Origin: Gottfriedia acidiceleris
GTDB lineage: Bacteria; Bacillota; Bacilli; Bacillales; Bacillaceae_G
Assembly: GCF_002128425.1 (NCBI RefSeq)
Contig: NZ_NESS01000004.1
Span: forward strand, 310,001-374,000
Reading direction: 5' to 3'
Length of the DNA: 64,000 nt
Shown in pieces: positions 25,322 to 33,780 of the stretch (within the stretch, counting starts at the first letter, position 1; the number at the start of each line of letters is the position of its first letter). Below the pieces are notes generated by a model. That model was not told where the DNA came from. It saw only the letters and a program-made list of their open reading frames with translations, and searched no databases. Both the position numbers and the translations under genes were made by a program.

Positions 25322-25924
25322 TTATTTATTCATTTGTGCAAGAAAATCTCCAAGGAGACTATCCATATCTTCCTCTTCAATTTCTTCCTCAGCTGCTGAA
25401 ATTTCATTTTTGCTTGCAACTTCCCAATTAAAGTTATCTAAATCATCATCACGATCGCTTTTGCTTCCAATGTTATCTAGATTTATTACTTTCCGTTCGT
25501 TTGTAAGAATATTGGTCTGAACGGGTTCCAATTCTGGCTCTAACTCATTCATTTCTTCTTGAAGATATAGAGCTTCTTCAATCGCTAAACTATTACTATT
25601 TAGCGATGTAATAAGAGATGCCGTACGAATTGGGTTGGATAATAGTTGATACACTATACTACCTAATAATGCCTCAGAATGTTCATGTTTTAACCAATCT
25701 CTTTGAGCTTTATCTAAGCTTTTCGGAAGTGGAATCGTTATTGTTTGCCTTTGCTTGGATAATGAGTCATTAATTCCGCTTATTACGTACTCAGCAATCT
25801 TACTTGAAAAGTTTCGCCTTTCGCTTTGCTTAAGCTGTTGCAAATGTTTTATGATTTGTTCAGGCGTATCGGAAGGGATACGAAATGTAATAGGTTGTCC
25901 CCTCGTCAATTCTTTTTCCTTCAT
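25322..25924 (-). CDS. ParR-like partition adaptor protein (inferred)
   Basis: A 200-residue protein encoded 9 bases after the actin-like gene, in the place of a ParR adaptor. The N-terminus looks like two ribbon-helix-helix-like units in a row: ITFRIPSDTPEQIIKHLQQL with following helices (about 12-55), and TITIPLPKSLDKAQRDWL (about 60-95). The C-terminal 60 residues are very acidic (EEEIEEEDMDSLLGDFL) and end MNK. A DNA-binding N-terminus and a C-terminal peptide that contacts the filament are known of ParR-type proteins. No direct sequence match was recalled, so the role rests on position, size and fold pattern. Confidence 0.6.
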   Translation of the reverse strand: MKEKELTRGQPITFRIPSDTPEQIIKHLQQLKQSERRNFSSKIAEYVISGINDSLSKQRQTITIPLPKSLDKAQRDWLKHEHSEALLGSIVYQLLSNPIRTASLITSLNSNSLAIEEALYLQEEMNELEPELEPVQTNILTNERKVINLDNIGSKSDRDDDLDNFNWEVASKNEISAAEEEIEEEDMDSLLGDFLAQMNK

Positions 25925-25933
25925 GGAATCACC

Positions 25934-27136
25934 TTATTTTGCTTTAGACATTTTTTGTTCTTCTCTTTGAGTTTGTTGAGTTTCTCTTCTGGATTCTCTT
26001 ACTCTTTTTATTTCAAAATCAGCGATTAGCTTATAATAAGCATTCGCCATCATCCAGATACTTTCCTTCTCATCCTCAAAGAAATCAATATTATATCCAT
26101 CTAGATTATTATTAAGTGTCTTAAGATATTCTTTTAAGATTAGCGATCCTCCACCAATGAAATAGCATATTTCAGTTTGAGAGTTTTTCTGCCAAATATT
26201 TCGTAAATGGCGATACTGTTTTTTTGCTAATTCTAACAGAATTCGGTCTACAATATCATGTACGCTTGTCCGACTACCTTTAACCATTATATGATTTCGG
26301 TCACTTTTCTTAGTAATGATCTCTACAACGTCTCTTCGGCTATCAAGTTCAACTCCATGTCTAGAACGAATCTCTTCACGAATTGCTTCTAACGACTCTG
26401 CAACGCCGAGATTAAAGCCTTGAGCTTTATCGTCATCTACCTTTCGATTCCTAATGACTGCAATATCAGTTGATAATCCTCCGATGTCTTGAATAAGGAT
26501 TTTTTTATCTATAAGGTCTTTATTAATTATGTTTAAATGATTGTCCATAACTAAGTTAATAAAAGCAGCAAATCCTTCAGGATAAACTTTAACTTCTTCA
26601 AATTTAATATTAACTTTTAATCCTTGATGTCTTGGTGTTACTAAAAACTCTACTTGGTGAACTGAGCCTAGTAATCGTGATCGATAACCAACGTCCTTTC
26701 CTTCCTTAACTTCTCTAAGCGGAAGACCAGTTCCTAATACGTAAGTTGCTTCGATTACATTATTAGAGTTCTTTACAATCTGTTTGTTTTCTTCTCTAGC
26801 TGCATCTAACGCTAATGCTGCAAATAACATGATAAGTGTTTGATCCTCTTCAGACTTATTACTCCCAGGATCTAGTTCTGTTGCATTACCACTTTTAGTT
26901 GCTAAGTTTCCTACACGATAAACAGTGTTATTCTCTTTCAAAGTAGGGGAGTGAACGCGAATATGTATTCCATCAACTGGATCTTGGTTGTCTAATTCTT
27001 CTATCCCAATGATTGGACGATCTTCTGTATCCCTTGCAATAATATTAGGAATATTTATCTCAGATTCCATCTTCCCAAAAATTCCTTTGAGTGAATCGTT
27101 TCCTACATCAATAGCAGCTATACGAGCATTTACCAC
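25934..27136 (-). CDS. parM: ParM/StbA family actin-like ATPase
   Basis: Actin-fold protein (400 aa) that would form filaments to move DNA copies apart. The nucleotide-binding motifs are in order: AAIDVGNDSLKG (phosphate 1, residues 7-18), IQDIGGLSTDIAVI (phosphate 2, 215-228) and FIGGGSLILKEYL (adenosine, 326-338). The C-terminus has a charged Arg/Gln-rich tail. Upstream on the same strand lies the iteron array, so the order is centromere-actin-adaptor, as in plasmid type II partition loci. It may instead be a phage or integrated-plasmid relic; no replication gene is nearby. An AAAGGGATG site precedes the ATG. Confidence 0.88.
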   Translation of the reverse strand: MVNARIAAIDVGNDSLKGIFGKMESEINIPNIIARDTEDRPIIGIEELDNQDPVDGIHIRVHSPTLKENNTVYRVGNLATKSGNATELDPGSNKSEEDQTLIMLFAALALDAAREENKQIVKNSNNVIEATYVLGTGLPLREVKEGKDVGYRSRLLGSVHQVEFLVTPRHQGLKVNIKFEEVKVYPEGFAAFINLVMDNHLNIINKDLIDKKILIQDIGGLSTDIAVIRNRKVDDDKAQGFNLGVAESLEAIREEIRSRHGVELDSRRDVVEIITKKSDRNHIMVKGSRTSVHDIVDRILLELAKKQYRHLRNIWQKNSQTEICYFIGGGSLILKEYLKTLNNNLDGYNIDFFEDEKESIWMMANAYYKLIADFEIKRVRESRRETQQTQREEQKMSKAK

Positions 27137-27235
27137 CTAAATCATCCCTTTCGTTAATAGGTTTACATATTAATAGATAATTCTGATATTAGATTATCTA
27201 AATTTAGCCATCCGGTCAATGTCCCATACTGAACT

Positions 27236-27241
27236 ATTATA
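27236..27241 (-). promoter_or_regulatory. Candidate -10 box of the par operon
   Basis: TATAAT on the minus strand, between the iterons and parM. No good -35 box was found at 16-18 bases, and that position abuts the first iterons, so adaptor binding could control the promoter. Confidence 0.35.
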
Positions 27242-27264
27242 AAAATGTAACTGAATTGACATCT

Positions 27265-27511
27265 TGTATACAAAAATGTAAACACATAAACTTGTATACA
27301 TTTTCGTATACATGTGTACAAAAATGTATACAATTGTTTACAAAAACGTGTACTTGTACACATAAGTGTATACTTATCCTTTTTATTCTAAAATTTTTTT
27401 CAGAATCGTTGTTTCCTACCTGTTAATAAAATGTGTACAATTCGTGTACAAGTATACTTTATCGTATACAATTGTTTACAAAATGTATTCTTGTTTACAA
27501 ACATGTGTACA
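27265..27511. repeat. Centromere-like iteron arrays (parC candidate)
   Basis: About 18 copies of an 8-base motif close to TGTNTACA (variants TGTATACA, TGTGTACA, TGTTTACA, CGTATACA). Copies start at 27265, 27278, 27293, 27305, 27313, 27325, 27335, 27347, 27355 and 27367. After a gap they resume at 27432, 27443, 27451, 27463, 27473, 27484, 27492 and 27504. Motif starts are about 10 bases apart on average, near one helical turn. It lies directly upstream of parM. A ParR-type protein would bind such an array. Three copies are degenerate: 27347, 27451 and 27484. Confidence 0.8.
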
Positions 27512-27548
27512 ATTCTCTTTAAATCGATTTTCCTCTAAAAATTAAAAA

Positions 27549-27571
27549 ACAGGCAGATGGCTTCTACCTGT
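27549..27571 (-). terminator. Hairpin with T-run before the iteron array
   Basis: ACAGG (27549-27553) and CCTGT (27567-27571), with inner AG/CT pairs, followed on the minus strand by TTTTTTAATTTTT. It would end leftward transcription before it enters the centromere. Confidence 0.6.
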
Positions 27572-27574
27572 CAG

Positions 27575-27618
27575 CATGTGGATAAATCCTTTTATTAATA
27601 GTATCCACATGTGGATTA
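27575..27618. promoter_or_regulatory. DnaA-box-like sequences in a hairpin
   Basis: TGTGGATAA at 27577-27585 is a perfect complement of the DnaA box TTATCCACA. GTATCCACA (27601-27609) and TGTGGATTA (27610-27618) each differ at one position. The first two also pair as a stem, CATGTGGATA with TATCCACATG, and a T-run lies a few bases on, so a plain rightward terminator is an alternative reading. Confidence 0.4.
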
Positions 27619-27637
27619 CTTTTTTTATAATGATTAA

Positions 27638-27844
27638 CTAGCCTTTGAATAGGATTTTCTTCAAAGAAAAACCACAAAAGACTCCAAATAAAATAAAAAA
27701 ACGTATGTCATGATTCATCATTTTGAAATAGAACTTTACTATTTTTATAGATCGATTATTGTAATTTATTAGCGAACTATTGAAAAAAGCTATTTCAATT
27801 ATGTAATAGATCCAAACTACTATGCTTGTAATAGTACTAATCAC
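27638..27844 (-). CDS. Hypothetical small membrane protein
   Basis: Possible 68-residue protein with two hydrophobic segments (about 4-22 and 50-65), starting with GTG at 27844 after a weak site. No relative was recognised. It lies upstream of a terminator on its own strand, which gives modest support. It may be a chance frame in AT-rich DNA. Confidence 0.25.
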   Translation of the reverse strand: MISTITSIVVWIYYIIEIAFFNSSLINYNNRSIKIVKFYFKMMNHDIRFFILFGVFCGFSLKKILFKG

Positions 27845-28068
27845 TTCACTTAGCCAATTTTTCTTTGGCGATTACTCCAGCTTCCCCTTCCCCCTGTCTA
27901 GACTCGTTCATGTTGAATAACCACCTTTTATTCTTGATTTAATTGCTTTAGGTTATGTAAACATCACAATTATTGCATTTAAAACCCAATATATCTCCTA
28001 TCTCAACAGTCTAATAATAGTAGCCAATATCGCATAATTATTTCTTGTCCACTTTGCGCCTAACGAAT
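27845..28068. other. Intergenic region without recognised features
   Basis: 224 bases between the small hypothetical frame and the transposase remnant. It contains several in-frame stops on both strands and no recognised RNA, promoter or repeat. The region from 27137 to 28700 as a whole has low gene content compared with its surroundings. Confidence 0.4.
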
Positions 28069-28393
28069 TCATTGATTCCAAATTCCTTTTAATGTTTCAG
28101 GGACTAACATCCGGCACAGTGTACGTAATTCATAGCGAATACCCCAAAACCAGAACCTTTCTTGAAGCTTCCAACATACTGCTATATCCTCTTTAATCAT
28201 GTCACTTTCCCATATCCTATATCGACAAGTACTTTTTTCCGAAATGCAACAACTTGCCAAATAAAGTCATCATTTTACCTAACGTTCTTTGTGAACTTTT
28301 TATAACTCCAATAATAGAAGCATATTCTACTATTTGTAATCTACTCCGAAGCGCATCGCGATGTCGAATTCTTGGATTTAACGTTCCAACACC
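28069..28393 (-). pseudogene. Decayed transposase fragment (IS3/IS481-like), tentative
   Basis: On the minus strand one frame from about 28393 to 28217 reads NPRIRHRDALRSRLQIVEYA, then [16 protein letters not shown], like the N-terminal helix-turn-helix of IS3/IS481 transposases. A second frame ending at 28069 reads [17 protein letters not shown] and VPETLKGIW, resembling the RYPxWGxRRIAxEL...VSxxTVxRIW segment that follows. The two frames differ and lack proper starts, so the gene is broken. The match is by pattern only. Confidence 0.35.
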
Positions 28394-28469
28394 TTATCTT
28401 CCCCCGCTAGGTGGAAAATGTGTTTTTTTAACCTTCTATTTGTAATTTTTTACTTTCTTACAAAAGTTT

Positions 28470-28498
28470 TTGTTCTTTTAACATGAAACGATTATAAT
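28470..28498 (+). promoter_or_regulatory. Promoter of the que operon
   Basis: TTGTTC (28470-28475), a 17-base spacer and TATAAT (28493-28498), about 80 bases before the preQ1 aptamer. A small hairpin, ATTGTAC/GTACAAT (28509-28529), stands near the 5' end of the transcript. Confidence 0.55.
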
Positions 28499-28580
28499 GG
28501 GAATTATGATTGTACTTTTCTAGTACAATTTAATAGATAGAAAATTAAATAAAAAAATCCATAAGTTATATTACTTATGG

Positions 28581-28616
28581 TAGAGGTCGCAAACTCCCCT
28601 CTACAAAAAAATAAGG
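28581..28616 (+). promoter_or_regulatory. preQ1-I riboswitch
   Basis: TAGAGG (28581-28586) pairs with CCTCTA (28598-28603). The loop CGCAAACTCC contains the cytosine-rich part, and the A-rich tail ends in ATAAGG (28611-28616), as in preQ1 class I aptamers. The arrangement and position before queCDEF make the call strong. preQ1 binding is expected to favour the terminator at 28619-28650 and lower que expression. Confidence 0.88.
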
Positions 28617-28618
28617 CG

Positions 28619-28650
28619 AAAAACAATATTTGTCGTATTGTTTTTATTTT
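28619..28650 (+). terminator. Riboswitch-controlled terminator of the que operon
   Basis: AAAAACAAT (28619-28627) and ATTGTTTTT (28637-28645), then ATTTTT. It begins three bases after the aptamer tail, the usual expression platform of preQ1-I riboswitches. Confidence 0.75.
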
Positions 28651-28701
28651 TGTTATTCGGGATGCCCTCTTCTTTTTAATCATGTAAAGGAGAGAAGAAA
28701 T

Positions 28702-29367
28702 ATGAAAAATGAAAAAGCAATCGTTGTATTTAGCGGTGGCCAAGACAGTACTACTTGTTTATTCTGGGCTATGCAACAATTTGGTGAGGTTGAAGCTGTT
28801 ACGTTTAATTACAATCAACGCCATAAACTAGAATTAGATGTAGCTGCAGATATTTGCAAGGAATTAAATATTCCCCACCATATCCTTGATATGTCCTTGT
28901 TAAATCAGCTTGCACCAAATGCTTTAACAAGATCAGATATTGATATAACTCACGAAGAAGGTGAACTACCTTCTACATTCGTCGATGGACGTAACTTATT
29001 ATTCCTATCTTTTGCAGCAGTACTTGCTAAACAAAAAGGAGCAAAGCACATTATTACTGGTGTTTGTGAGACTGACTTTAGCGGATACCCTGACTGCCGA
29101 GATATCTTTGTTAAATCATTAAATGTAACTCTTAATCTATCAATGGATTATCCATTCGTTATCCATACTCCACTTATGTGGATTGATAAAGCTGACACAT
29201 GGAAATTAGCTGATGATTTAGGCGCATTTGAATACGTTAAAAATAAAACATTAACTTGCTATAATGGCATTATTTCTGATGGTTGTGGAGAATGTCCGGC
29301 ATGTGAGCTTCGTCAGGCTGGTTTAGATCGTTACCTACAATCGAAGGGAGCCACAAAGCATGTTTGA
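28702..29367 (+). CDS. queC: 7-cyano-7-deazaguanine synthase
   Basis: Converts 7-carboxy-7-deazaguanine to preQ0 with ATP and ammonia in queuosine synthesis. The 221-residue protein has the PP-loop [13 protein letters not shown] at about residues 11-23 and a C-terminal zinc site [14 protein letters not shown]. The frame is open from 28630, but AAAGGAGAG lies before the ATG at 28702, which is chosen. First gene of queCDEF; it overlaps queD by 8 bases. Confidence 0.95.
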   Translation: MKNEKAIVVFSGGQDSTTCLFWAMQQFGEVEAVTFNYNQRHKLELDVAADICKELNIPHHILDMSLLNQLAPNALTRSDIDITHEEGELPSTFVDGRNLLFLSFAAVLAKQKGAKHIITGVCETDFSGYPDCRDIFVKSLNVTLNLSMDYPFVIHTPLMWIDKADTWKLADDLGAFEYVKNKTLTCYNGIISDGCGECPACELRQAGLDRYLQSKGATKHV

Positions 29368-29836
29368 TTTTCGCATCGTAGAAAGACTTCATAAAATTGA
29401 TGAACATATCAAAAAAGAAGACTTAAAATATCACCATAAACGCGTTCTTGTTAATAAAGAATTTACCTTTGATGCTGCACATCACTTACACTGCTATGAA
29501 GGTAAATGCAAGAACCTACATGGCCACACATATAAAGTTATTTTTGGAATTAGTGGTTTTGTTGACGAGATCGGTTTAGTAATCGACTTCGGTGATATTA
29601 AACAAATTTGGAAAGAAAAAATTGAAATTTATTTAGATCACCGTTATTTAAATGAGATGCTACCTCTGATGAATACAACAGCAGAGAATATGGTTGTTTG
29701 GATTTTTGAGCAAATGGAAAATGCGCTTAAAGATGAAACAAATCCTGCACAAGATATTAGAGTTGAGTTTGTTCGTTTATTTGAAACGCCTACAAGCTAT
29801 GCAGAAGCTCGTAGGGAGTGGATGATCAATGAGTAA
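29360..29836 (+). CDS. queD: 6-carboxytetrahydropterin synthase
   Basis: Makes 6-carboxytetrahydropterin from dihydroneopterin triphosphate. The protein has 158 residues with an N-terminal extension of about 35. The zinc histidines appear in [13 protein letters not shown] and NLHGHTYKV, the catalytic cysteine is in that segment, and [13 protein letters not shown] is the conserved C-terminal helix. It overlaps queC and queE by 8 bases each, so translation is coupled. Confidence 0.95.
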   Translation: MFDFRIVERLHKIDEHIKKEDLKYHHKRVLVNKEFTFDAAHHLHCYEGKCKNLHGHTYKVIFGISGFVDEIGLVIDFGDIKQIWKEKIEIYLDHRYLNEMLPLMNTTAENMVVWIFEQMENALKDETNPAQDIRVEFVRLFETPTSYAEARREWMINE

Positions 29837-30545
29837 AATTCCAGTACTTGAAATATTCGGACCTACTGTACAAGGTGAAGGAATGGCAATCGGTCAAAAA
29901 ACAATGTTTATTCGTACTGCTGGTTGTGATTATTCTTGTAGTTGGTGCGATTCTTCTTTCACATGGGATGGTAGTGAAAAAGAGAATATAAAATGGATGA
30001 CTGCAGAAGAAGTTTGGGAGAATTTAGTGAATTTAGGTAGCGATACATTCTCTCATATAACGATTTCTGGTGGAAACCCCGCGCTTCTTCCTTCATTAGG
30101 CCCTGTAGTTGAGTTTTTAAAAGAAAAGAATATGACTTTGGCTCTTGAAACTCAAGGTAGTAAGTGGCAAACTTGGTTACCTTCTATTGATGAAGTAACT
30201 TTATCACCTAAACCGCCTAGCAGCGGCATGAATACTGATTTTGATATGCTCGGAAATATCATTCAAAATTTAGAAAACCATCCTAAATTTTGCTTAAAGG
30301 TTGTTATTTTTGATGAAAAAGATTTAGCTTATGCTGAAACTGTTCATCAAAAGTTTCCACACGTTCCGTTCTTCTTACAAGTCGGTAATAGTTGGCTAAA
30401 TGCAGATGATGGCACTTTATTGCAATACATGCTAAATCGTTATGAATGGCTTATAGATGAAGCAATGAAATCAAAAGTCTTTAAAAATGTAAAAGTTTTA
30501 CCTCAATTACATGCATTTGTTTGGGGAAATAAGAGAGGAGTTTAA
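29829..30545 (+). CDS. queE: 7-carboxy-7-deazaguanine synthase (radical SAM)
   Basis: Radical SAM enzyme (238 aa) that contracts the pterin ring to 7-carboxy-7-deazaguanine. The cluster motif is [12 protein letters not shown] near residue 35, the CX3CX2C form of the QueE family, after the substrate loop [22 protein letters not shown] is the SAM GGNP motif. It is translationally coupled to queD. Confidence 0.95.
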   Translation: MSKIPVLEIFGPTVQGEGMAIGQKTMFIRTAGCDYSCSWCDSSFTWDGSEKENIKWMTAEEVWENLVNLGSDTFSHITISGGNPALLPSLGPVVEFLKEKNMTLALETQGSKWQTWLPSIDEVTLSPKPPSSGMNTDFDMLGNIIQNLENHPKFCLKVVIFDEKDLAYAETVHQKFPHVPFFLQVGNSWLNADDGTLLQYMLNRYEWLIDEAMKSKVFKNVKVLPQLHAFVWGNKRGV

Positions 30546-30550
30546 CCAAA

Positions 30551-31048
30551 ATGGTAGGAAGATCAAAAGGATCACTTGAAGATGTATCATTACTTGGCAG
30601 CAACAACACAAAATATTTATTTGAATATGATCCAGGAATATTAGAAACATTTGATAATACTCACCCTGATCGTGATTATTTCGTAAAATTTAATTTCCCT
30701 GAATTTACTTCACTTTGTCCAAAAACTGGTCAACCAGACTTTGCAACAATTTATATCAGCTATATTCCTGAGAAAAAAATGGTTGAAAGTAAATCATTAA
30801 AACTATACTTCTTTAGCTTCCGTAATCATGGTGACTTCCATGAAGATTGTATGAATATCATTATGGATGATCTAATCAAATTAATGGATCCTCGTTATAT
30901 TGAGGTTTGGGGAAAATTCACTCCACGTGGCGGAATTTCAATTGACCCATATTGCAACTATGGTCGCCCAGGTACAAAATACGAAAAAATGGCTGAACAT
31001 CGTATGATGAACCATGATTTATATCCTGAAAAGATTGATAATCGATAA
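30551..31048 (+). CDS. queF: preQ1 synthase (NADPH-dependent nitrile reductase)
   Basis: Reduces preQ0 to preQ1, the product sensed by the upstream riboswitch. The 165-residue protein has the active cysteine in [14 protein letters not shown] and the binding segment [20 protein letters not shown], typical of short (unimodular) QueF. Last gene of the operon; a terminator follows. Confidence 0.96.
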   Translation: MVGRSKGSLEDVSLLGSNNTKYLFEYDPGILETFDNTHPDRDYFVKFNFPEFTSLCPKTGQPDFATIYISYIPEKKMVESKSLKLYFFSFRNHGDFHEDCMNIIMDDLIKLMDPRYIEVWGKFTPRGGISIDPYCNYGRPGTKYEKMAEHRMMNHDLYPEKIDNR

Positions 31049-31057
31049 GAAATAACT

Positions 31058-31093
31058 TTCAGACTATTGATAAACGCTTGCAATCAGTCTGAA
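31058..31093. repeat. Minimal copy of the terminal-inverted-repeat element
   Basis: TTCAGACT (31058-31065) and AGTCTGAA (31086-31093) are inverted ends. Read on the minus strand it gives TTCAGACTGATTGCAAGCG, the same 19 bases as the left end of the 23697-23823 element, followed directly by the TTATCAATAGTCTGAA right end. It is a 36-base version lacking the interior. It lies just after queF. Confidence 0.65.
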
Positions 31094-31101
31094 TAAAAAA
31101 T

Positions 31102-31133
31102 GTGCACTGTATAAAATACAGTGTACTTTTTTT
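31102..31133 (+). terminator. Terminator of the que operon
   Basis: GTGCACTGTA (31102-31111) and TACAGTGTAC (31117-31126) pair with one mismatch, followed by a T-run. Confidence 0.8.
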
Positions 31134-31223
31134 ATTCAAGTAAATACTATATTCGTTTATGGCACTTAATTTGTTTTTATTTTACAATTAATGGAAAGTA
31201 AATAAAAAGTGTGGTGAAACCAT

Positions 31224-31910
31224 TTGTTTAAACTATTACTCATTGAAGATGATTCTTCTCTTTTCACTGAAATTAAAGATCGCTTATCAGGATGGTCCTA
31301 CGAGGTATATGGGATAACAGATTTTAGTAAGGTAATTCAAGAATTTACAGAGATAAAACCAGATTTAGTCATCATTGATATACAACTCCCAAAATATGAT
31401 GGTTTCCATTGGTGTCGTATGATCCGCTCCCATTCAAACGTACCAATTATCTTTCTATCTTCAAGAGATCACCCCTCAGATATGGTCATGTCGATGCAGC
31501 TTGGAGCAGATGATTTTATACAAAAGCCATTCCATTTTGATGTACTAATTGCAAAAATACAGGCTACCCTCAGACGTGTCTATAATTACAATACTGAAAA
31601 AATTGCTCTTAAAACTTGGTGTGGTGCAACCGTCGACTATGAAAAAAATACTGTTTCAAATGAAAATGGAGCAATTGAACTTACAAAGAATGAGGTCTAT
31701 ATTTTAAAACTGCTAATTGAACAAAAAAATAAAATCGTAAGTCGTGAGGATTTAATTAATGCCCTTTGGGACGATAAACGATTTATTAGTGATAACACTT
31801 TAACAGTAAACGTAAATCGATTGCGTAAAAAACTAGATGAAATAGGATTAGGACAATTTATTGAAACAAAGGTTGGACAAGGCTATATTGCTTTAGAAGA
31901 GGTCATCTAA
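31224..31910 (+). CDS. Response regulator, BceR/OmpR family
   Basis: DNA-binding response regulator (228 aa). The receiver domain has LLIEDDSSLF, the phosphorylated Asp in LVIIDIQLPKYDG and the Lys of FIQKPFHFDVLIAK. A C-terminal winged helix follows (about 130-225), ending in VGQGYIAL. The start is TTG at 31224 after a GGTG site. It overlaps the kinase gene by one base (TAATG). With the following genes it forms a Bce-type module for peptide antibiotics. Confidence 0.9.
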   Translation: MFKLLLIEDDSSLFTEIKDRLSGWSYEVYGITDFSKVIQEFTEIKPDLVIIDIQLPKYDGFHWCRMIRSHSNVPIIFLSSRDHPSDMVMSMQLGADDFIQKPFHFDVLIAKIQATLRRVYNYNTEKIALKTWCGATVDYEKNTVSNENGAIELTKNEVYILKLLIEQKNKIVSREDLINALWDDKRFISDNTLTVNVNRLRKKLDEIGLGQFIETKVGQGYIALEEVI

Positions 31911-32914
31911 TGATTAAAAAATTTCTAATTGAGCGATTTAGTTGGATTCTTTTTTTTCTACTTACACAGGTCCTTGTTGTATTTGTTTCATTTATTGATT
32001 CGTCAATACCTTTAAAATCACTACTTTATATTGTCTTCTTATCCCTAATATTGTTTATCATTTTTTTATTTATTCGATATCCTAACGAAACAAAATTTTA
32101 TACGAGTCTTGTCGAACGTGAAGACAACCTTGACTTGACAGGGATTGAAGATTCAAATAGTCCATTTGAAGAAATTGTTGAAAACAGTTTAACGAACCAA
32201 ACAAGCCTATTAAAAAAAATAGCCATTCAGAATCAAACTTATTTAGAGCAAGAAAAAGACGAGCTCCTATCGTGGATTCATGAAGTAAAAACGCCTTTAA
32301 CAGCAATGCATTTAATGATTGATCGTATGAAGGATGAAAAGTTGAAATCAAATTTGACCTATGAATGGTTACGTATCCACTTATTACTAGATCAGCAGCT
32401 TCACCAAAAAAGAATACCTTTTATTGAAAATGATCTTTATATAGAAAAAATTCAGCTTGAAGATGTCATTTATCCTGAGATTAAAACTTTGCAATCATGG
32501 TGCATACATAAAGGTTTAGGATTTGATATTGAATTAGATGAGCTAGAAGTATTCAGTGATGCTAAATGGCTTTCGTATATAATACGACAACTATTAACAA
32601 ACGCAGTGAAATATAGTACATCTTCAGACATTCGGATTATAAGTAAGCAAAAAAATGAGCAAGTAATTCTTGAAATTGAAGACTTTGGTCGTGGCATTCA
32701 TTCAAAAGATTTGCCGCGAATATTCGAAAAAGGATTTACTTCTACGATTCAGCATCAAGACAATGCTTCAACAGGGATGGGTTTATATTTAGCAAAGAAG
32801 GCTGCACAGTCCCTTCATATAACTATCCAAGTAAAATCAGAGTTGGATAAAGGTTCAATTTTCACGCTAACCTTCCCTAAACGAAATGAATTTGTAAAAA
32901 TAACAAGCATGTGA
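31910..32914 (+). CDS. Intramembrane-sensing histidine kinase, BceS type
   Basis: Histidine kinase (334 aa) with two N-terminal transmembrane segments (about 12-28 and 38-56) joined by an extracellular loop of under ten residues. It therefore cannot sense the ligand itself and relies on the ABC transporter. The dimerisation motif is WIHEVKTPLTAMHLM with the phosphorylated His, and the ATPase domain has LLTNAVKYS and EDFGRGI, then STGMGLYLAKK. It belongs to the BceRS-type pair. Confidence 0.9.
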   Translation: MIKKFLIERFSWILFFLLTQVLVVFVSFIDSSIPLKSLLYIVFLSLILFIIFLFIRYPNETKFYTSLVEREDNLDLTGIEDSNSPFEEIVENSLTNQTSLLKKIAIQNQTYLEQEKDELLSWIHEVKTPLTAMHLMIDRMKDEKLKSNLTYEWLRIHLLLDQQLHQKRIPFIENDLYIEKIQLEDVIYPEIKTLQSWCIHKGLGFDIELDELEVFSDAKWLSYIIRQLLTNAVKYSTSSDIRIISKQKNEQVILEIEDFGRGIHSKDLPRIFEKGFTSTIQHQDNASTGMGLYLAKKAAQSLHITIQVKSELDKGSIFTLTFPKRNEFVKITSM

Positions 32915-32930
32915 CAAAATTGTCACATGC
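32907..32930 (+). terminator. Terminator/attenuator between kinase and ABC genes
   Basis: GCATGTGACAA (32907-32917) and TTGTCACATGC (32920-32930) form a perfect 11-bp stem with a 2-nt loop, followed by TTTTG. The kinase stop lies in the stem. It separates constitutive two-component genes from the inducible transporter genes, which would have their own promoter. Confidence 0.7.
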
Positions 32931-33018
32931 TTTTGTTTATTGTTCGGTTAATCAAAGGAAACGGTCTTTGTAACCATTTATACTAAATTTATCGAATGAA
33001 AATAAAGGAGTGGACGAT

Positions 33019-33780
33019 TTGAATATTTTAGAAGCAAATAAAATTCATAAAAGTTACGGAAATAAATTTAATAAACAAGAAGTGTTAAGTGGTATTAATA
33101 TAAACATTGAAAAAGGTGAATTTGTTAGTATTATGGGTCCATCTGGATCTGGTAAAACAACTTTACTAAACGTTCTTTCCTCGATTGATAAGATTAATAG
33201 CGGAACGATTGCAATTGAAGGTAAAGATATAACGGATATGAGAGAAAAACAATTAGCTGAATTTCGTAAGTACTATTTAGGCTTTATTTTTCAAGAGTAC
33301 AACTTACTAGATACATTAACTGTAAAAGAAAATATTCTTCTACCTTTATCAATAACAAATACGTCAGCAAAAGAAGCCAATCAAAAGTTTGATGTAATTG
33401 CTAAAGAGCTTGGTATTTATGAATTAAAAGATAAGTATCCTAACGAAATCTCTGGGGGACAAAAACAACGTACTTCAGCCGCTAGAGCATTTATTCATGA
33501 ACCTAGTATTATTTTCGCAGATGAACCTACAGGCGCATTAGATTCAAAATCTGCATCTGATTTATTAAATAAATTAAGTGAACTAAACGAAAAAAGAAAT
33601 GCGACTATTGTAATGGTCACACATGATCCAGTGGCAGCAAGCTTTTGCAATCGAGTTGTCTTTATTAAAGATGGACAAATCTATTCACAACTACACAAAG
33701 GCGATGAAACGAGACAGAATTTCTTTAAAGATATCATGAAAACCCAAGGTGTATTAGGTGGTGTTCACCATGAGCATTAA
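33019..33780 (+). CDS. ABC transporter ATP-binding protein, BceA type
   Basis: ATPase (253 aa) of a peptide-antibiotic resistance/sensing transporter. Walker A is GPSGSGKTT, signature SGGQKQR and Walker [15 protein letters not shown]. The frame extends to a GTG at 33010, but that codon overlaps AAAGGAG, while the TTG at 33019 has a good seven-base spacing, so the TTG is preferred. It overlaps the permease gene by 11 bases. Confidence 0.92.
   Translation: MNILEANKIHKSYGNKFNKQEVLSGININIEKGEFVSIMGPSGSGKTTLLNVLSSIDKINSGTIAIEGKDITDMREKQLAEFRKYYLGFIFQEYNLLDTLTVKENILLPLSITNTSAKEANQKFDVIAKELGIYELKDKYPNEISGGQKQRTSAARAFIHEPSIIFADEPTGALDSKSASDLLNKLSELNEKRNATIVMVTHDPVAASFCNRVVFIKDGQIYSQLHKGDETRQNFFKDIMKTQGVLGGVHHEH

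Noticed and set aside
27163-27363. 66-codon minus-strand frame across the iterons
   Set aside because: Its Cys/Phe/Tyr-rich composition comes from the repeated TGTATACA motif. There is no start signal and no likely protein.
27265-27511. CRISPR array
   Set aside because: The repeated units are 8 bases with spacers of 0-7 bases, far from CRISPR repeat and spacer sizes, and no cas gene is near.
28254-28445. 63-codon plus-strand frame before queC
   Set aside because: It is antisense to the transposase fragment and lacks a ribosome site.
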